Shown here piece after piece: positions 1 through 7,797 of a stretch of DNA of 39,615 nucleotides. The stretch spans positions 1-39,615 of the forward strand of contig NZ_JACKSH010000195.1 in assembly GCF_025821625.1 (NCBI RefSeq), read 5' to 3'. Source of the DNA: Mycolicibacterium pyrenivorans. Its GTDB lineage: Bacteria > Actinomycetota > Actinomycetes > Mycobacteriales > Mycobacteriaceae. Below the pieces are notes generated by a model, which was not told the origin of the DNA, made no database searches, and was given only the letters and a program-made list of their open reading frames with translations. The position numbers and the translations under genes were made by a program. The stretch's first letter is position 1; each line of letters opens with the position of its first letter.

Positions 1-39
1 CATCGAACTCGGATTCCCCCAAAACGCCTGAACCGCGCC

Positions 40-100
40 CGCGAGAGTACGGTTTGTGACACATCAACCGGGAGAACCCGTCACAACTCGTACTCTCGCG
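40..100. promoter_or_regulatory. Long inverted repeat upstream of aminotransferase gene
   Basis: Two 21-base arms (40-60 and 80-100) are inverted copies matching at 19 of 21 positions. The outer 11 bases of each arm (CGCGAGAGTAC and GTACTCTCGCG) and the inner TTGTGAC/GTCACAA are perfect. The 19-base spacer is 61-79. The element ends 29 bases before the ATG of the aminotransferase. It could be a pair of operator half-sites or an RNA hairpin; the spacing (two turns of helix per arm) favours a DNA-binding site. No regulator gene is adjacent within the window. Confidence 0.6.
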
Positions 101-129
101 TGGCATCAACTAGATAGGTCTTGACTTCC

Positions 130-1515
130 ATGACTGTGCTCGACGAAACGACGCTGCCCAACGGCCTGACCGTGGAGGCCGCCCGCGCCGAAGCCGCGCG
201 AACCTATGAGCTCGATCGCGCCCACGTGTTCCATTCATGGTCCGCGCAGGAAGACATCTCACCGATGACGATCGTGGCCTCCGAGGGGTGCCACGTCTGG
301 GACGGCGACGGCAACAAGCTGCTGGACTTCTCGTCGATGCTGGTGAACACCAACATCGGCCATCAGCACCCGAAAGTCGTTGCCGCCATTGCCGAACAGG
401 CCGCGAAACTGTGCACGGTGGCGCCGCAGCACGCCAACGACGCCCGTTCCGAGGCCGCACGGTTGATCGCCGAGCGCACACCCGGCGAGCTGAACAAGAT
501 CTTCTTCACCAACGGCGGCGCCGACGCCGTCGAGCACGCGGTGCGGATGGCCCGGCTGCACACCGGCCGTTACAAGGTCCTCTCCCGCTACCGCTCGTAC
601 CACGGCGGCACGGAGACGGCGATCAACCTCACCGGCGATCCGCGACGCTGGCCCAACGACCACGGCAACGCCGGCGTCGTCCACTTCTTCGGCCCCTTCC
701 TGTACCGGTCGCAGTTTCATGCCACCACCGAGGCCGAGGAGAGCGAGCGTGCGCTGTCCTACCTGCACGACCTCATCCGGATGGAGGGACCGTCGACGAT
801 CGCGGCGATCATCCTCGAGTCCATCCCCGGCACCGCGGGCATCATGGTGCCGCCACCCGGATACATCGCCGGAGTGCGCGCGCTGTGCGACGAGTACGGC
901 ATCATCTTCATCGCCGACGAGGTGATGGCGGGCTTCGGCCGCAGCGGAAAATGGTTCTCCATCGATCATTTCGACGTCACCCCGGATCTGCTGACCTTCG
1001 CCAAGGGCGTGAACTCGGGCTACGTCCCGCTCGGCGGCGTGGCGATCAGCCCCGCGATCGCGGACACCTTCGCCCACCGGGCCTACCCGGGCGGGCTGAC
1101 GTACTCGGGCCACCCGCTCGCCACCGCGGCAGCCGTGGCCACGATCAACGCGATGGCCGACGAGGGCATCGTCGAGAACGCCGCACGCATCGGCGCCGAG
1201 GTGCTCGGTCCCGCGCTGCGGGAGATGGCGGCGCGGCACCGCTGCGTCGGTGAGGTCCGCGGCGCGGGTGTGTTCTGGGCAGTCGAGTTGGTCGCCGATC
1301 AGGAAACCCGGGAACCGCTTGCGCCGTATGGCAGTTCGAGCGCTGCGATGAACTCGGTGATCGCGGAGTGCAAGAAGTCCGGGTTGCTGCCGTTCGCCAA
1401 TTACAACCGCATCCACGTGGTGCCGCCGTGCATCGTCACCGAGGAGCTGGCCCGCGAGGGCGTGGCGATCCTGGATCGTGCGCTGGACGTCGCTGACGCG
1501 GCGCTCGGCGGCTAG
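130..1515 (+). CDS. Class-III PLP-dependent aminotransferase
   Basis: A 461-residue fold-type I aminotransferase of the acetylornithine/glutamate-1-semialdehyde group, using PLP to transfer an amino group. Visible marks are the FFTNGGADAVEHA cofactor-phosphate stretch (about residues 125-137), SYHGGTE, the IIFIADEVMAGFGRSG motif with the PLP-nitrogen aspartate near 263, and the Schiff-base lysine near 292 in LTFAKGVNSG. Length is normal for the family. I start at ATG 130; an in-frame TTG at 121 would add three residues, and neither has a clear ribosome site. The substrate cannot be read from sequence: omega-amino acid:pyruvate or gamma-aminobutyrate-type enzymes are both possible. It ends directly against the convergent membrane-protein gene. 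The long inverted repeat at 40-100 suggests dedicated regulation. Confidence 0.9.
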   Translation: MTVLDETTLPNGLTVEAARAEAARTYELDRAHVFHSWSAQEDISPMTIVASEGCHVWDGDGNKLLDFSSMLVNTNIGHQHPKVVAAIAEQAAKLCTVAPQHANDARSEAARLIAERTPGELNKIFFTNGGADAVEHAVRMARLHTGRYKVLSRYRSYHGGTETAINLTGDPRRWPNDHGNAGVVHFFGPFLYRSQFHATTEAEESERALSYLHDLIRMEGPSTIAAIILESIPGTAGIMVPPPGYIAGVRALCDEYGIIFIADEVMAGFGRSGKWFSIDHFDVTPDLLTFAKGVNSGYVPLGGVAISPAIADTFAHRAYPGGLTYSGHPLATAAAVATINAMADEGIVENAARIGAEVLGPALREMAARHRCVGEVRGAGVFWAVELVADQETREPLAPYGSSSAAMNSVIAECKKSGLLPFANYNRIHVVPPCIVTEELAREGVAILDRALDVADAALGG

Positions 1516-2163
1516 TCAGCCGTCGAGTTCGCCCGAGATGCCCCGCTCCAGTGCGGCGCGGGTGCGTTCGGGCAGCACGACCAAACCGTCGAGTTCGCGC
1601 CGCGCCAACCGGTAGGCGCGCTCGCGTTCCTGGGCCGTCGCGGCGGTGTCGGCCGACACACGCAGCAGGCGCTGCGCGCGGACGAGACGCTCCTGCTCGT
1701 CGCTGGAGAAGCCCGTACGCCTGCGCCTGATCGCTTCGGCTTCGGCGACGTCGAACGCGGTGACGTACTCCTGGACCGCCTCCAGGTAATCGCGCGTCGC
1801 GTCGCGGTCGTCGACCAGGTCCGCCACGTCGGCGGGCCGCAAGAAGTCCGCTCGCAACTTGGCGCGATGGAACCGCCCGGTGAGCGGATCACGCATATCG
1901 GTCATCAGCGGGTAGTCGAGCAGCTTGCCGACGTCGAGTTCGTACTCCAGCCATCGGGTGTCGGTCCGGTCGTGCTCCTCGATCGTGCGGGTGATCGCGC
2001 GGCGGCCCGCCGCCGCCGCGGCGGGACGCGCCTCGGTGGCCGGCGGGACCTCACGCGCCTGCCGGCCCCGTGCGGCGGCGATCGCGCGGAACGTGGCGTA
2101 GCCCACCCCGGCCAGCGGCACGAGCACCAGCAGCAGCTCGGCCACGCGGAAGAGCAGTCCCAT
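1516..2163 (-). CDS. Membrane-anchored conserved hypothetical protein
   Basis: A 215-residue protein with one N-terminal hydrophobic helix (about residues 3-24, LLFRVAELLLVLVPLAGVGY) followed by an Ala/Arg-rich linker and a charged, mostly helical soluble region. There is no catalytic motif I recognise; it resembles a mycobacterial conserved membrane protein. I take ATG 2163 because the hydrophobic helix then sits at the very N-terminus; an in-frame upstream ATG at 2217 would add 18 residues that look non-coding. It converges on the aminotransferase with the two stop codons touching (1513-1515 and 1516-1518). Confidence 0.75.
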   Translation of the reverse strand: MGLLFRVAELLLVLVPLAGVGYATFRAIAAARGRQAREVPPATEARPAAAAAGRRAITRTIEEHDRTDTRWLEYELDVGKLLDYPLMTDMRDPLTGRFHRAKLRADFLRPADVADLVDDRDATRDYLEAVQEYVTAFDVAEAEAIRRRRTGFSSDEQERLVRAQRLLRVSADTAATAQERERAYRLARRELDGLVVLPERTRAALERGISGELDG

Positions 2164-2267
2164 CAGGCAAGGATGCCACCCCTGTCGCCCAAGCCTCATC
2201 GACCACTTGGGAAACACCCGCCAACATGGGTGGTTTTATTTTCGGGGACTGTGGCAACTGCTAAGTC

Positions 2268-2705
2268 ATGCGAAACAAGAAACTGAACCTCGGATCCTTG
2301 TTCTTTGCGGGTGCTGCGGCGACGGCCATCGCCACCGCACCGCTGACGTTCGCGCAGAGCCCGCTCAACACCAACCCGCCGCCGCCCCCGCCGCCACCGG
2401 CGTGCGTCAACGCCGACGGCACCCCGTGCTACGTGGGCCCGGACGGCGCCGCAGGTGCGATTCCCGGTGGACCCGGTGGTGTCGCCGGACCCGGTGGCGC
2501 CGCAGGGGCCATCCCCGGCGGACCGGCCGGTGAGGCAGGCCCCGGTGGGGTCAGCGGCAGCACCAACCCCGGCGGTGTCAGCGGCGCCGCTGGGCCCGAG
2601 GGTGCCACCGGCGCCATTCCGGGCGGACCCAGCGGAACCGCGGGACCCGGCGGGGCGAGCGGTTGCATCCCCGGTCTGGGCTGCGCATCCATCCCCGCTC
2701 CGTGA
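2268..2705 (+). CDS. Secreted collagen-like glycine/proline repeat protein
   Basis: A 145-residue protein with a Sec-type signal peptide (residues 1-29, charged start MRNKK, hydrophobic core, cleavage probably after TFA or AQ), a polyproline stretch (37-44) and a glycine-rich tail. Residues 60-139 are built of a 17-residue unit of the form GAAGAIPGGPxGxAGPG, present four times plus a partial fifth, with Gly at most third positions. Four cysteines (46, 54, 133, 139) flank the repeats and could form disulfides outside the cell. A TATTTT hexamer lies about 30 bases before the ATG. The function is unknown; surface or cell-wall location is inferred from the signal peptide. Confidence 0.8.
   Translation: MRNKKLNLGSLFFAGAAATAIATAPLTFAQSPLNTNPPPPPPPPACVNADGTPCYVGPDGAAGAIPGGPGGVAGPGGAAGAIPGGPAGEAGPGGVSGSTNPGGVSGAAGPEGATGAIPGGPSGTAGPGGASGCIPGLGCASIPAP
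2445..2684 (+). repeat. 51-bp coding tandem repeat
   Basis: In-frame tandem units of about 51 bp encode the 17-residue collagen-like repeat (residues 60-76, 77-93, 94-111, 112-128 and a partial 129-139). The third unit is one codon longer and the most diverged. Copy number could vary between strains by slippage or recombination. Confidence 0.65.
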
Positions 2706-2840
2706 CCTGAACCGATAGGTGCCTGAGGGCCGGGCCTGCTCCTAGCGAGCGGGTCCGCCTTCGGCGTCTCCGCGGTGGGACCGCGACGGTGACCAGGCTC
2801 GTGTCGGTCGCCGGGGTGCCCGTCACAAACCGGGTGTCGC

Positions 2841-2854
2841 TACGGTAACCGGCA
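2841..2854 (+). promoter_or_regulatory. Leaderless -10 element before the SDR gene
   Basis: TACGGT (2841-2846) fits the mycobacterial -10 pattern TANNNT. Seven bases separate it from ATG 2854, so transcription would start at or next to the start codon. There is no Shine-Dalgarno sequence here, which agrees with a leaderless mRNA. Confidence 0.45.
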
Positions 2855-3633
2855 TGGACGCTCAGGTTCCGGCGACGCTGCTGGACGGCAGGGCAGTGAT
2901 CGTCACCGGCGCGGCGCGCGGTGTCGGCAAGGGCATCGCGACCGCGCTGACCGAACGCGGCGCGTCGGTGCTCCTGGTCGACCGCGACGAGGCGGTGCTC
3001 GCCGAGACCGCCGGACGACTCCAGGCGTCGGGGCGCTCCGCGGTGCCGCTGCTCGCCGACCTGCGTGAGCGCGACTGCGCGGCCCGCATCGTCGGTGCGG
3101 CGGTCGACGCTTTCGGGGGGCTGCACGGTCTGGTCAACAACGCGATAGCCACCAACGAACCCAAGCCCTTCCAGGACATCACCCGCGACGACTACGACCT
3201 GGTCTTCGACGTGGGTCCCCGAGCGACGTTCGAGCTGATGCAGGCGGTGTACCCGGTGTTCATCGGCAATGGCGGCGGCAGCATCGTCAACCTCGGATCG
3301 GGCTCCGGCACCATCGGCAAGCCGACGTTCGGCGCCTATGCGGGAGCCAAGGAGGCGATCAGGGGCATCTCGAAAGTCGCTGCGCTGGAATGGGCCCGGC
3401 ACGGGATCCGTGTCAACGTCATGTGTCCGTTCGCCGAGACCGAGAGCATCACGATGTGGCGGGAGATGGCTCCCGAGACGTACGAGCGCACCCTCCGCGG
3501 CGTTCCGATGGGGCGGCTCGGCGACGTGACGTCCGACATCGGGCCCGTGGTCGCTTTCCTTCTCTCCGACGAGTCGTCGTTCGTCACCGCCCAGACCATC
3601 ATGGTCGACGGCGGGGCGGCCGGCTTCCGCTGA
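2854..3633 (+). CDS. Short-chain dehydrogenase/reductase (SDR)
   Basis: A 259-residue classical SDR, an NAD(P)-dependent oxidoreductase with a Rossmann fold. The cofactor loop TGAARGVG is at residues 18-25, NNA at 95-97, the catalytic serine in NLGSGSG (about 149-151), and the catalytic YAGAK (Tyr162, Lys166). The C-terminal MVDGGAAGFR tail is typical. An Asp after the second beta strand (VDRD) suggests NAD(H) preference. Substrate unknown. It leads a run with a CobW GTPase whose GTG lies 14 bases after this stop, so the two are probably co-transcribed. Confidence 0.92.
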   Translation: MDAQVPATLLDGRAVIVTGAARGVGKGIATALTERGASVLLVDRDEAVLAETAGRLQASGRSAVPLLADLRERDCAARIVGAAVDAFGGLHGLVNNAIATNEPKPFQDITRDDYDLVFDVGPRATFELMQAVYPVFIGNGGGSIVNLGSGSGTIGKPTFGAYAGAKEAIRGISKVAALEWARHGIRVNVMCPFAETESITMWREMAPETYERTLRGVPMGRLGDVTSDIGPVVAFLLSDESSFVTAQTIMVDGGAAGFR

Positions 3634-3647
3634 GCAGAGGAGTCCGG

Positions 3648-4679
3648 GTGCAGGCCATTCCCGTCATCGCCCTGACCGGGTACCTCGGAGCAGGCAAGAC
3701 CACGCTGCTCAACCACGTGCTGCGCAGCCCCGGGGCGCGAATCGGGGTGGTCATCAACGATTTCGGAGAACTCAATGTCGATGCCGGCCTGGTGACCGGA
3801 CAGGTGGACGAGCCCGCGTCGATCGCAGGCGGGTGCATCTGCTGCCTGCCCGACGACGGTGGACTCGACGTCGCGTTGGCCCGCCTCGCCGACCCCAAGC
3901 TCCGGCTCGACGCGATCATCGTCGAGGCCAGCGGTCTGGCCGACCCGGTCGCGATCTCCCGCATCATCCGCTTCAGCGGGGTCGACAACGTGCGCCCCGG
4001 CGGGGTCGTCGACGTGCTCGACGTCGCCACCCACTTCGACACCGTCGACAAGGACGCCTCGCCGCCGGCACGCTACGGTGCGGCCACCCTCGTCGTCGTC
4101 AACAAGCTCGACCAGGTGCCGGAAAGCGACCGGCCCGCCGCGTTGCAGCGGATCGAGGACAGGGTCCGCGAGCGCAACCCGTACGCACAGGTCGTGGGCG
4201 CCACCGCGGGCCGGATCGACCCCGCACTTCTCTACGACGCGTCTGCCGCCGACCAGGAGACCGGCCAGCTGACATTCCGCGAACTGTTCTTCGACGCCGA
4301 ACCGGCTACGCCCCACGCCCATGACCACGACCACGTCCACGCCGATTCCGTGACCGCAGCCGGGGAGGGCTGCGTGGACCCCGACGCCGTGATCGATCTC
4401 CTGGAGCACCCGCCGTCGGGCGTGTACCGGATGAAAGGCACTGTGGCAGTGCGCTACCGGGCCACCACGCGCCGCTACGTCGTCAACGTCGTCGGACCGG
4501 CCATCCACATCGCCGCCGCACCGCCCGGCGCATCCGGCGACGGTCTGGTAGCCATCGGGATGGGGATCGACGCCGATGACGTTCGGGAGCGGCTGAACAC
4601 CGCGCTCACGCCGCTGACCGGCGCGGCACCCGCCAAGGGCATCAAGCGGCTGCAGCGCTACCGGCGGCTGAGCATCTGA
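3648..4679 (+). CDS. CobW/CobN-family P-loop GTPase, probable metal chaperone
   Basis: A 343-residue G3E GTPase of the COG0523 group, which hydrolyses GTP to insert or deliver metals, often zinc. Seen here: Walker A GYLGAGKTT (11-19), the metal-binding CICC motif (63-66), the base-specificity motif NKLD (152-155), a histidine-rich stretch (four His within 223-231) and a C-terminal CobW_C-type domain. Start GTG 3648 is chosen because AGAGGAG lies just upstream and the P-loop then falls at the usual distance from the N-terminus. Neighbours are an SDR upstream and DUF2237 and MOSC genes downstream, with a ZIP transporter converging. No Zur-type operator is evident. The metal is inferred, not shown. 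Confidence 0.9.
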   Translation: MQAIPVIALTGYLGAGKTTLLNHVLRSPGARIGVVINDFGELNVDAGLVTGQVDEPASIAGGCICCLPDDGGLDVALARLADPKLRLDAIIVEASGLADPVAISRIIRFSGVDNVRPGGVVDVLDVATHFDTVDKDASPPARYGAATLVVVNKLDQVPESDRPAALQRIEDRVRERNPYAQVVGATAGRIDPALLYDASAADQETGQLTFRELFFDAEPATPHAHDHDHVHADSVTAAGEGCVDPDAVIDLLEHPPSGVYRMKGTVAVRYRATTRRYVVNVVGPAIHIAAAPPGASGDGLVAIGMGIDADDVRERLNTALTPLTGAAPAKGIKRLQRYRRLSI

Positions 4680-4711
4680 TCGCGACATCACCCGCGGACG
4701 CACGCCACCGG

Positions 4712-4725
4712 TAATACTGGCCCGA
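4712..4725 (+). promoter_or_regulatory. Leaderless -10 element before DUF2237 gene
   Basis: TAATAC (4712-4717) is followed after seven bases by ATG 4725. This is the spacing expected when transcription begins at the start codon, and no ribosome site is present. It gives the DUF2237-MOSC pair a possible promoter of its own. Confidence 0.45.
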
Positions 4726-5126
4726 TGGCTGAACCCTCGACCGCTGAACTCAACGTTCTCGGTGAACCGTTGCAACCGTGCGGGACCGAACCGATGACCG
4801 GCTTCTACCGGGACGGGTGTTGCAGCACCGGTGACGAGGACCTCGGCAGGCACACGATCTGCGCGGTGGTGACGACGGAGTTCCTCGAGCACCAGCGGTC
4901 GACCGGCAACGACCTGTCGACACCCATGCCCGCGTACCGGTTCCCCGGCCTGGTGCCCGGTGATCGCTGGTGTGTCACCGCCCTGAACTGGCTTCGGGCG
5001 CACGACGACGGTTACGCCTGCCCCGTGGTGTTGGCGTCGACGCACGCCCGCACACTCGACGTCGTGTCCTTGGAGGTCCTGAAGCAGTACGCGGTGGACG
5101 TTCCCGACGACCCGGGAAGCCTGTAG
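4725..5126 (+). CDS. DUF2237 family protein
   Basis: A 133-residue protein matching the DUF2237 family. Conserved blocks visible are NVLGEPLQPC, MTGFYRDGCCSTGDED, TGNDLSTPMPAY and PGDRWCVTALNW. The conserved cysteines (Cys19, the CC pair in RDGCC and the Cys of DRWC) could bind a metal or be redox-active, but no activity is known to me. It starts behind a leaderless-type -10 element and ends 12 bases before the MOSC gene, so they are likely one transcript. Confidence 0.85.
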   Translation: MAEPSTAELNVLGEPLQPCGTEPMTGFYRDGCCSTGDEDLGRHTICAVVTTEFLEHQRSTGNDLSTPMPAYRFPGLVPGDRWCVTALNWLRAHDDGYACPVVLASTHARTLDVVSLEVLKQYAVDVPDDPGSL

Positions 5127-5138
5127 ATACCCTTTCGT

Positions 5139-5804
5139 ATGCCTTCAATCCTGAGTGTGAACACGGTGGTGATACCCGTCGACCTCGGTGAGCTGCGCAC
5201 CGGGATCGACAAACGGCCCACCGACGAACCGTTGACGGTGCGTGCCCCGGGTCCGCGCAAGGGCGGGCTCGGCAGCGGCCTCGTCGGGGACTCGGTGTGC
5301 AACTCGCGCTACCACGGCGGCGACGACCAGGCCGTATACGCCTACGCCCGTGAGGATCTCGACGACTGGCAGACCCAGCTGGGCCGCGAGCTGACGAACG
5401 GCATGTTCGGGGAGAACCTCACGACGTCCGGTGTGGACGTGACCGGCTGCCTCGTCGGCGAGCGGTGGTCGGTCGGCTCCGACGGCCTGGTGCTCGAGGT
5501 CACGAGCCCGCGGACGCCCTGCAAGATCTTCTCGAGGTGGCTGGACATCCCCTGCTGGATCAAGACGTTCACCGCCGCCGCGATACCCGGCGCGTACTTC
5601 CGCGTCATCGAGCCGGGGACCCTGCGTGCCGGCGATCGGATCGAGGTCGTCGCCCGGCCGGACCACTCGGTGACGGTCGGGACGGTGTTTCGCGCCCTGA
5701 TGCTCGAGCCCGGTCTGCTGCCCACCCTGGCAGTCGCCGATGCCCTGCCCGAGAAGATCAAGCAGCAGATCGCCCGCCGCAGCGTTCAAGCCGAGAGCAC
5801 GTAG
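5139..5804 (+). CDS. MOSC domain protein (YiiM-like)
   Basis: A 221-residue MOSC-domain protein; these are molybdenum-cofactor-dependent or sulfur-carrier enzymes related to the C-terminal domain of Moco sulfurase and to YiiM, which reduces N-hydroxylated substrates. Seen: YHGGDDQAVYAY (about 58-69), GENLTT (91-96) and the conserved RTPCKIF with Cys128, the expected cofactor ligand. The C-terminal helical extension after residue 175 is as in YiiM-type proteins. Its last 19 bases overlap the convergent ZIP transporter gene. Proximity to the CobW GTPase fits a metal/cofactor theme, but a functional link is inference. Confidence 0.88.
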   Translation: MPSILSVNTVVIPVDLGELRTGIDKRPTDEPLTVRAPGPRKGGLGSGLVGDSVCNSRYHGGDDQAVYAYAREDLDDWQTQLGRELTNGMFGENLTTSGVDVTGCLVGERWSVGSDGLVLEVTSPRTPCKIFSRWLDIPCWIKTFTAAAIPGAYFRVIEPGTLRAGDRIEVVARPDHSVTVGTVFRALMLEPGLLPTLAVADALPEKIKQQIARRSVQAEST

Positions 5805-6493
5805 GACAGAAAGAAACCGCCCGCGGTGGCGAACGCGTTCAGCGGCTGACCGTGTTCGAACGCCTCGGGCATCAAGGTGTCGGCCACCGAGGCGAGCACC
5901 GCGCCGCCGGCGAAGGCCAGGGCGAGCGCCACCACCTCGGGTCGCAGGCCGCCGGCGGCGAGCCGGCCCGCCACCACCGCGGCGGCCAACAGCACGGCAC
6001 ACAGCGTCCAGGTCGCCATCACCGCGCGCGGGCTCATTCCGCCCTTGCGCATGGAGACACTGCCCACCAATGCCTCGGGGAGGTTGGAGAAGAAGATCGC
6101 GACGAGCAGGGATAACGACGCGCCGCCGACCAGGGTGACACCGAGCGCGAGGTTCTCGGGGACGCCGTCGAGGGTGACCGCGGCCAGAAGCGCCAGTCCC
6201 ACACCGCCTTTGGCCTTCGTCGAGTTGGACTTCTGCACTCGTCGCTCCAGCAGGGAGTCGATGAGGATGAACGCTGCGGCCCCCGCGAGCAGTCCGATGC
6301 CGGACCGCAACGGACCGCCCATCTTGAAGGAGTCCTCGAACAACTCGAACGCCAGCGCCGAGATGAGCGCACCGCTGGCGAACGCGAGCAGCACCCGGGT
6401 CACCTGCGCGGGCGGGCTCCAGCGGGCACCGATGCCGGCGCCGACGACCAGCGCGCTCGATGCCGCCAGGCCGTACAGCGTCGCGGTCAACAT
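5786..6493 (-). CDS. ZIP-family divalent metal transporter
   Basis: A 235-residue integral membrane protein with about eight hydrophobic segments and a charged loop (RRVQKSNSTKAKGG, about 84-97). ZIP signatures are DGVPEN (109-114), NLPEA (137-141) and MPEAFEHG (208-215), the positions that line the metal path in ZIP proteins. The first ligand is Asp rather than the common His, so the metal preference may differ from classical zinc importers. ATG 6493 gives the N-terminal helix at residue 1. It converges on the MOSC gene with a 19-base overlap. Confidence 0.87.
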   Translation of the reverse strand: MLTATLYGLAASSALVVGAGIGARWSPPAQVTRVLLAFASGALISALAFELFEDSFKMGGPLRSGIGLLAGAAAFILIDSLLERRVQKSNSTKAKGGVGLALLAAVTLDGVPENLALGVTLVGGASLSLLVAIFFSNLPEALVGSVSMRKGGMSPRAVMATWTLCAVLLAAAVVAGRLAAGGLRPEVVALALAFAGGAVLASVADTLMPEAFEHGQPLNAFATAGGFFLSYVLSA

Positions 6494-6603
6494 GGCTCAC
6501 ACCCTGTCAGAGAAGACCGGCACCGTCCCGCCAGTGCACGCCGAAGCCGGCGCGGGGATGACCCCGCGCCGGCTCGGTGTGGAACAGACGGTTTCGGCTG
6601 ATG

Positions 6604-7584
6604 TCAGCTGATACCGACCACGTCCTGTGCGATCGCGGCCAGACGAGTCTGCGCCGCAGACACCACGCGAGCGCGGTTCTTGTTGGCTTCCTCGTACGCC
6701 ACGATCACCCGGATGTCCGCCGGATCGGTCAGATCCTTGACGGCGGTGGCGGCCTCATTGACGTTGAGCTCGTCGTAGTCGGCGATGGGCAGCTCGCCCT
6801 CACCGAGGATGCCGCCGGCGCCACGCGCGGCGTGGATCGCGTCGGCAGCCTGGTCGGCGCCCTGCTCCCGAGCGATCCGCTCCGCGGCTTCCAGCGCCGA
6901 GTTACGCGCGCCGGTCAGCGTCTTGGCGGCGATGTCGCCGGTGCGTGCACCGCGGTCGACGAGATCGCTGACGGCCGGCCTGACCGACCGGATGGCCTCG
7001 GCGGCACGCTCGGCGCGGCGCGTCGACCACGTCAACGGCAGATTGACGAACTTGACGGCCAGCCCGGCGGCGGCCTGCAGCGGGGTGCGCCGCAGTGCGG
7101 CGGGACCGCCGAGGGCGTCCTCGGCCAGAACCGTGGTCAGCCATTCCACCGTCGCCGAGTGCGCGGTGATCAGGCGGGTCGCGAGGTCCTCGACGTCCTT
7201 GTGCTTGCCGGCAACGGCGAGCGCCTTGACGTAGCGGGCCCGGTCCAGAAGCTGGCCCTCGAGCGCGAGGTCACCCAGCAGTGCCTCGTCGAACGGCTCG
7301 GCCTGCTCGGTCAGCGCCTTCACAGCGGCAGCGGCGCGCCCGAGGAACGGGCCGATCACGTCGGGGTAACCCCCGAGGTCGCGGATCGCCTTCTCGAGCG
7401 CCTCCGCGCGGATGCGCCCGTTGTCCGCGTTGCGCTGGAGTTCGGTGCGTACCGCGTCGGCGCGGGCCTGCGCGACGCGCGTCTCCGCCACCTGGATCTC
7501 GGTGTGCGTGAGGTCGAGCAGGCTGCGCAGCTGGGTGATCAGGGTCGAAGTGATCATTGTGGTCGATGTAACTGGTGATGCCAT
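6604..7584 (-). CDS. Ferritin-like-fold helical protein
   Basis: A 326-residue, almost all-helical protein. The first half (about 10-115) is Glu- and Asp-rich and resembles the ferritin-like domain proteins common in mycobacteria; the second half is Ala/Arg-rich helices with no known motif. There is no signal peptide or membrane helix. ATG 7584 is preceded by AAGGGG about 12 bases upstream; another in-frame ATG nine codons in (7557) is possible. Transcribed divergently from the heme-oxygenase-like gene across a 213-base gap. The assignment rests on the overall pattern; whether iron ligands are complete cannot be decided by eye. Confidence 0.65.
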   Translation of the reverse strand: MASPVTSTTMITSTLITQLRSLLDLTHTEIQVAETRVAQARADAVRTELQRNADNGRIRAEALEKAIRDLGGYPDVIGPFLGRAAAAVKALTEQAEPFDEALLGDLALEGQLLDRARYVKALAVAGKHKDVEDLATRLITAHSATVEWLTTVLAEDALGGPAALRRTPLQAAAGLAVKFVNLPLTWSTRRAERAAEAIRSVRPAVSDLVDRGARTGDIAAKTLTGARNSALEAAERIAREQGADQAADAIHAARGAGGILGEGELPIADYDELNVNEAATAVKDLTDPADIRVIVAYEEANKNRARVVSAAQTRLAAIAQDVVGIS

Positions 7585-7760
7585 ATTGGTGGTTCACCCC
7601 TTATCTGTTTGGAGAGTTTCGGTCAGCGCATGGCGGCGCCTGCTCTTCGGTTACCCGTCCGGCCGCGGTTGATAGCGCGATATCGCAGATGTGAGAAACC
7701 CATCGATGCGCATACATCGGGGCGGCTCCGGGTACGCGCGACTCACCCCCGGTCCAGCCG

Positions 7761-7785
7761 GTTTGGCGGGGATGCAGCGGGGTAC
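7761..7785 (+). promoter_or_regulatory. SigF-type promoter, leaderless
   Basis: GTTT (7761-7764), a 15-base spacer and GGGTAC (7780-7785) match the mycobacterial SigF consensus GTTT-N15-17-GGGTAN. The start would fall about 7-10 bases later, next to GTG 7795/ATG 7798, so the mRNA would be leaderless; no Shine-Dalgarno precedes the gene. GGGTA and TACCC (7780-7784 and 7787-7791) also form a short palindrome. Confidence 0.55.
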
Positions 7786-7797
7786 TTACCCGTCGTG

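Noticed and set aside
3336..5045. A 569-residue open frame on the minus strand
   Set aside because: It is the antisense shadow of the SDR, CobW and DUF2237 genes; its composition (His/Val/Gly/Asp-rich) is typical of such shadows and it shows no motif.
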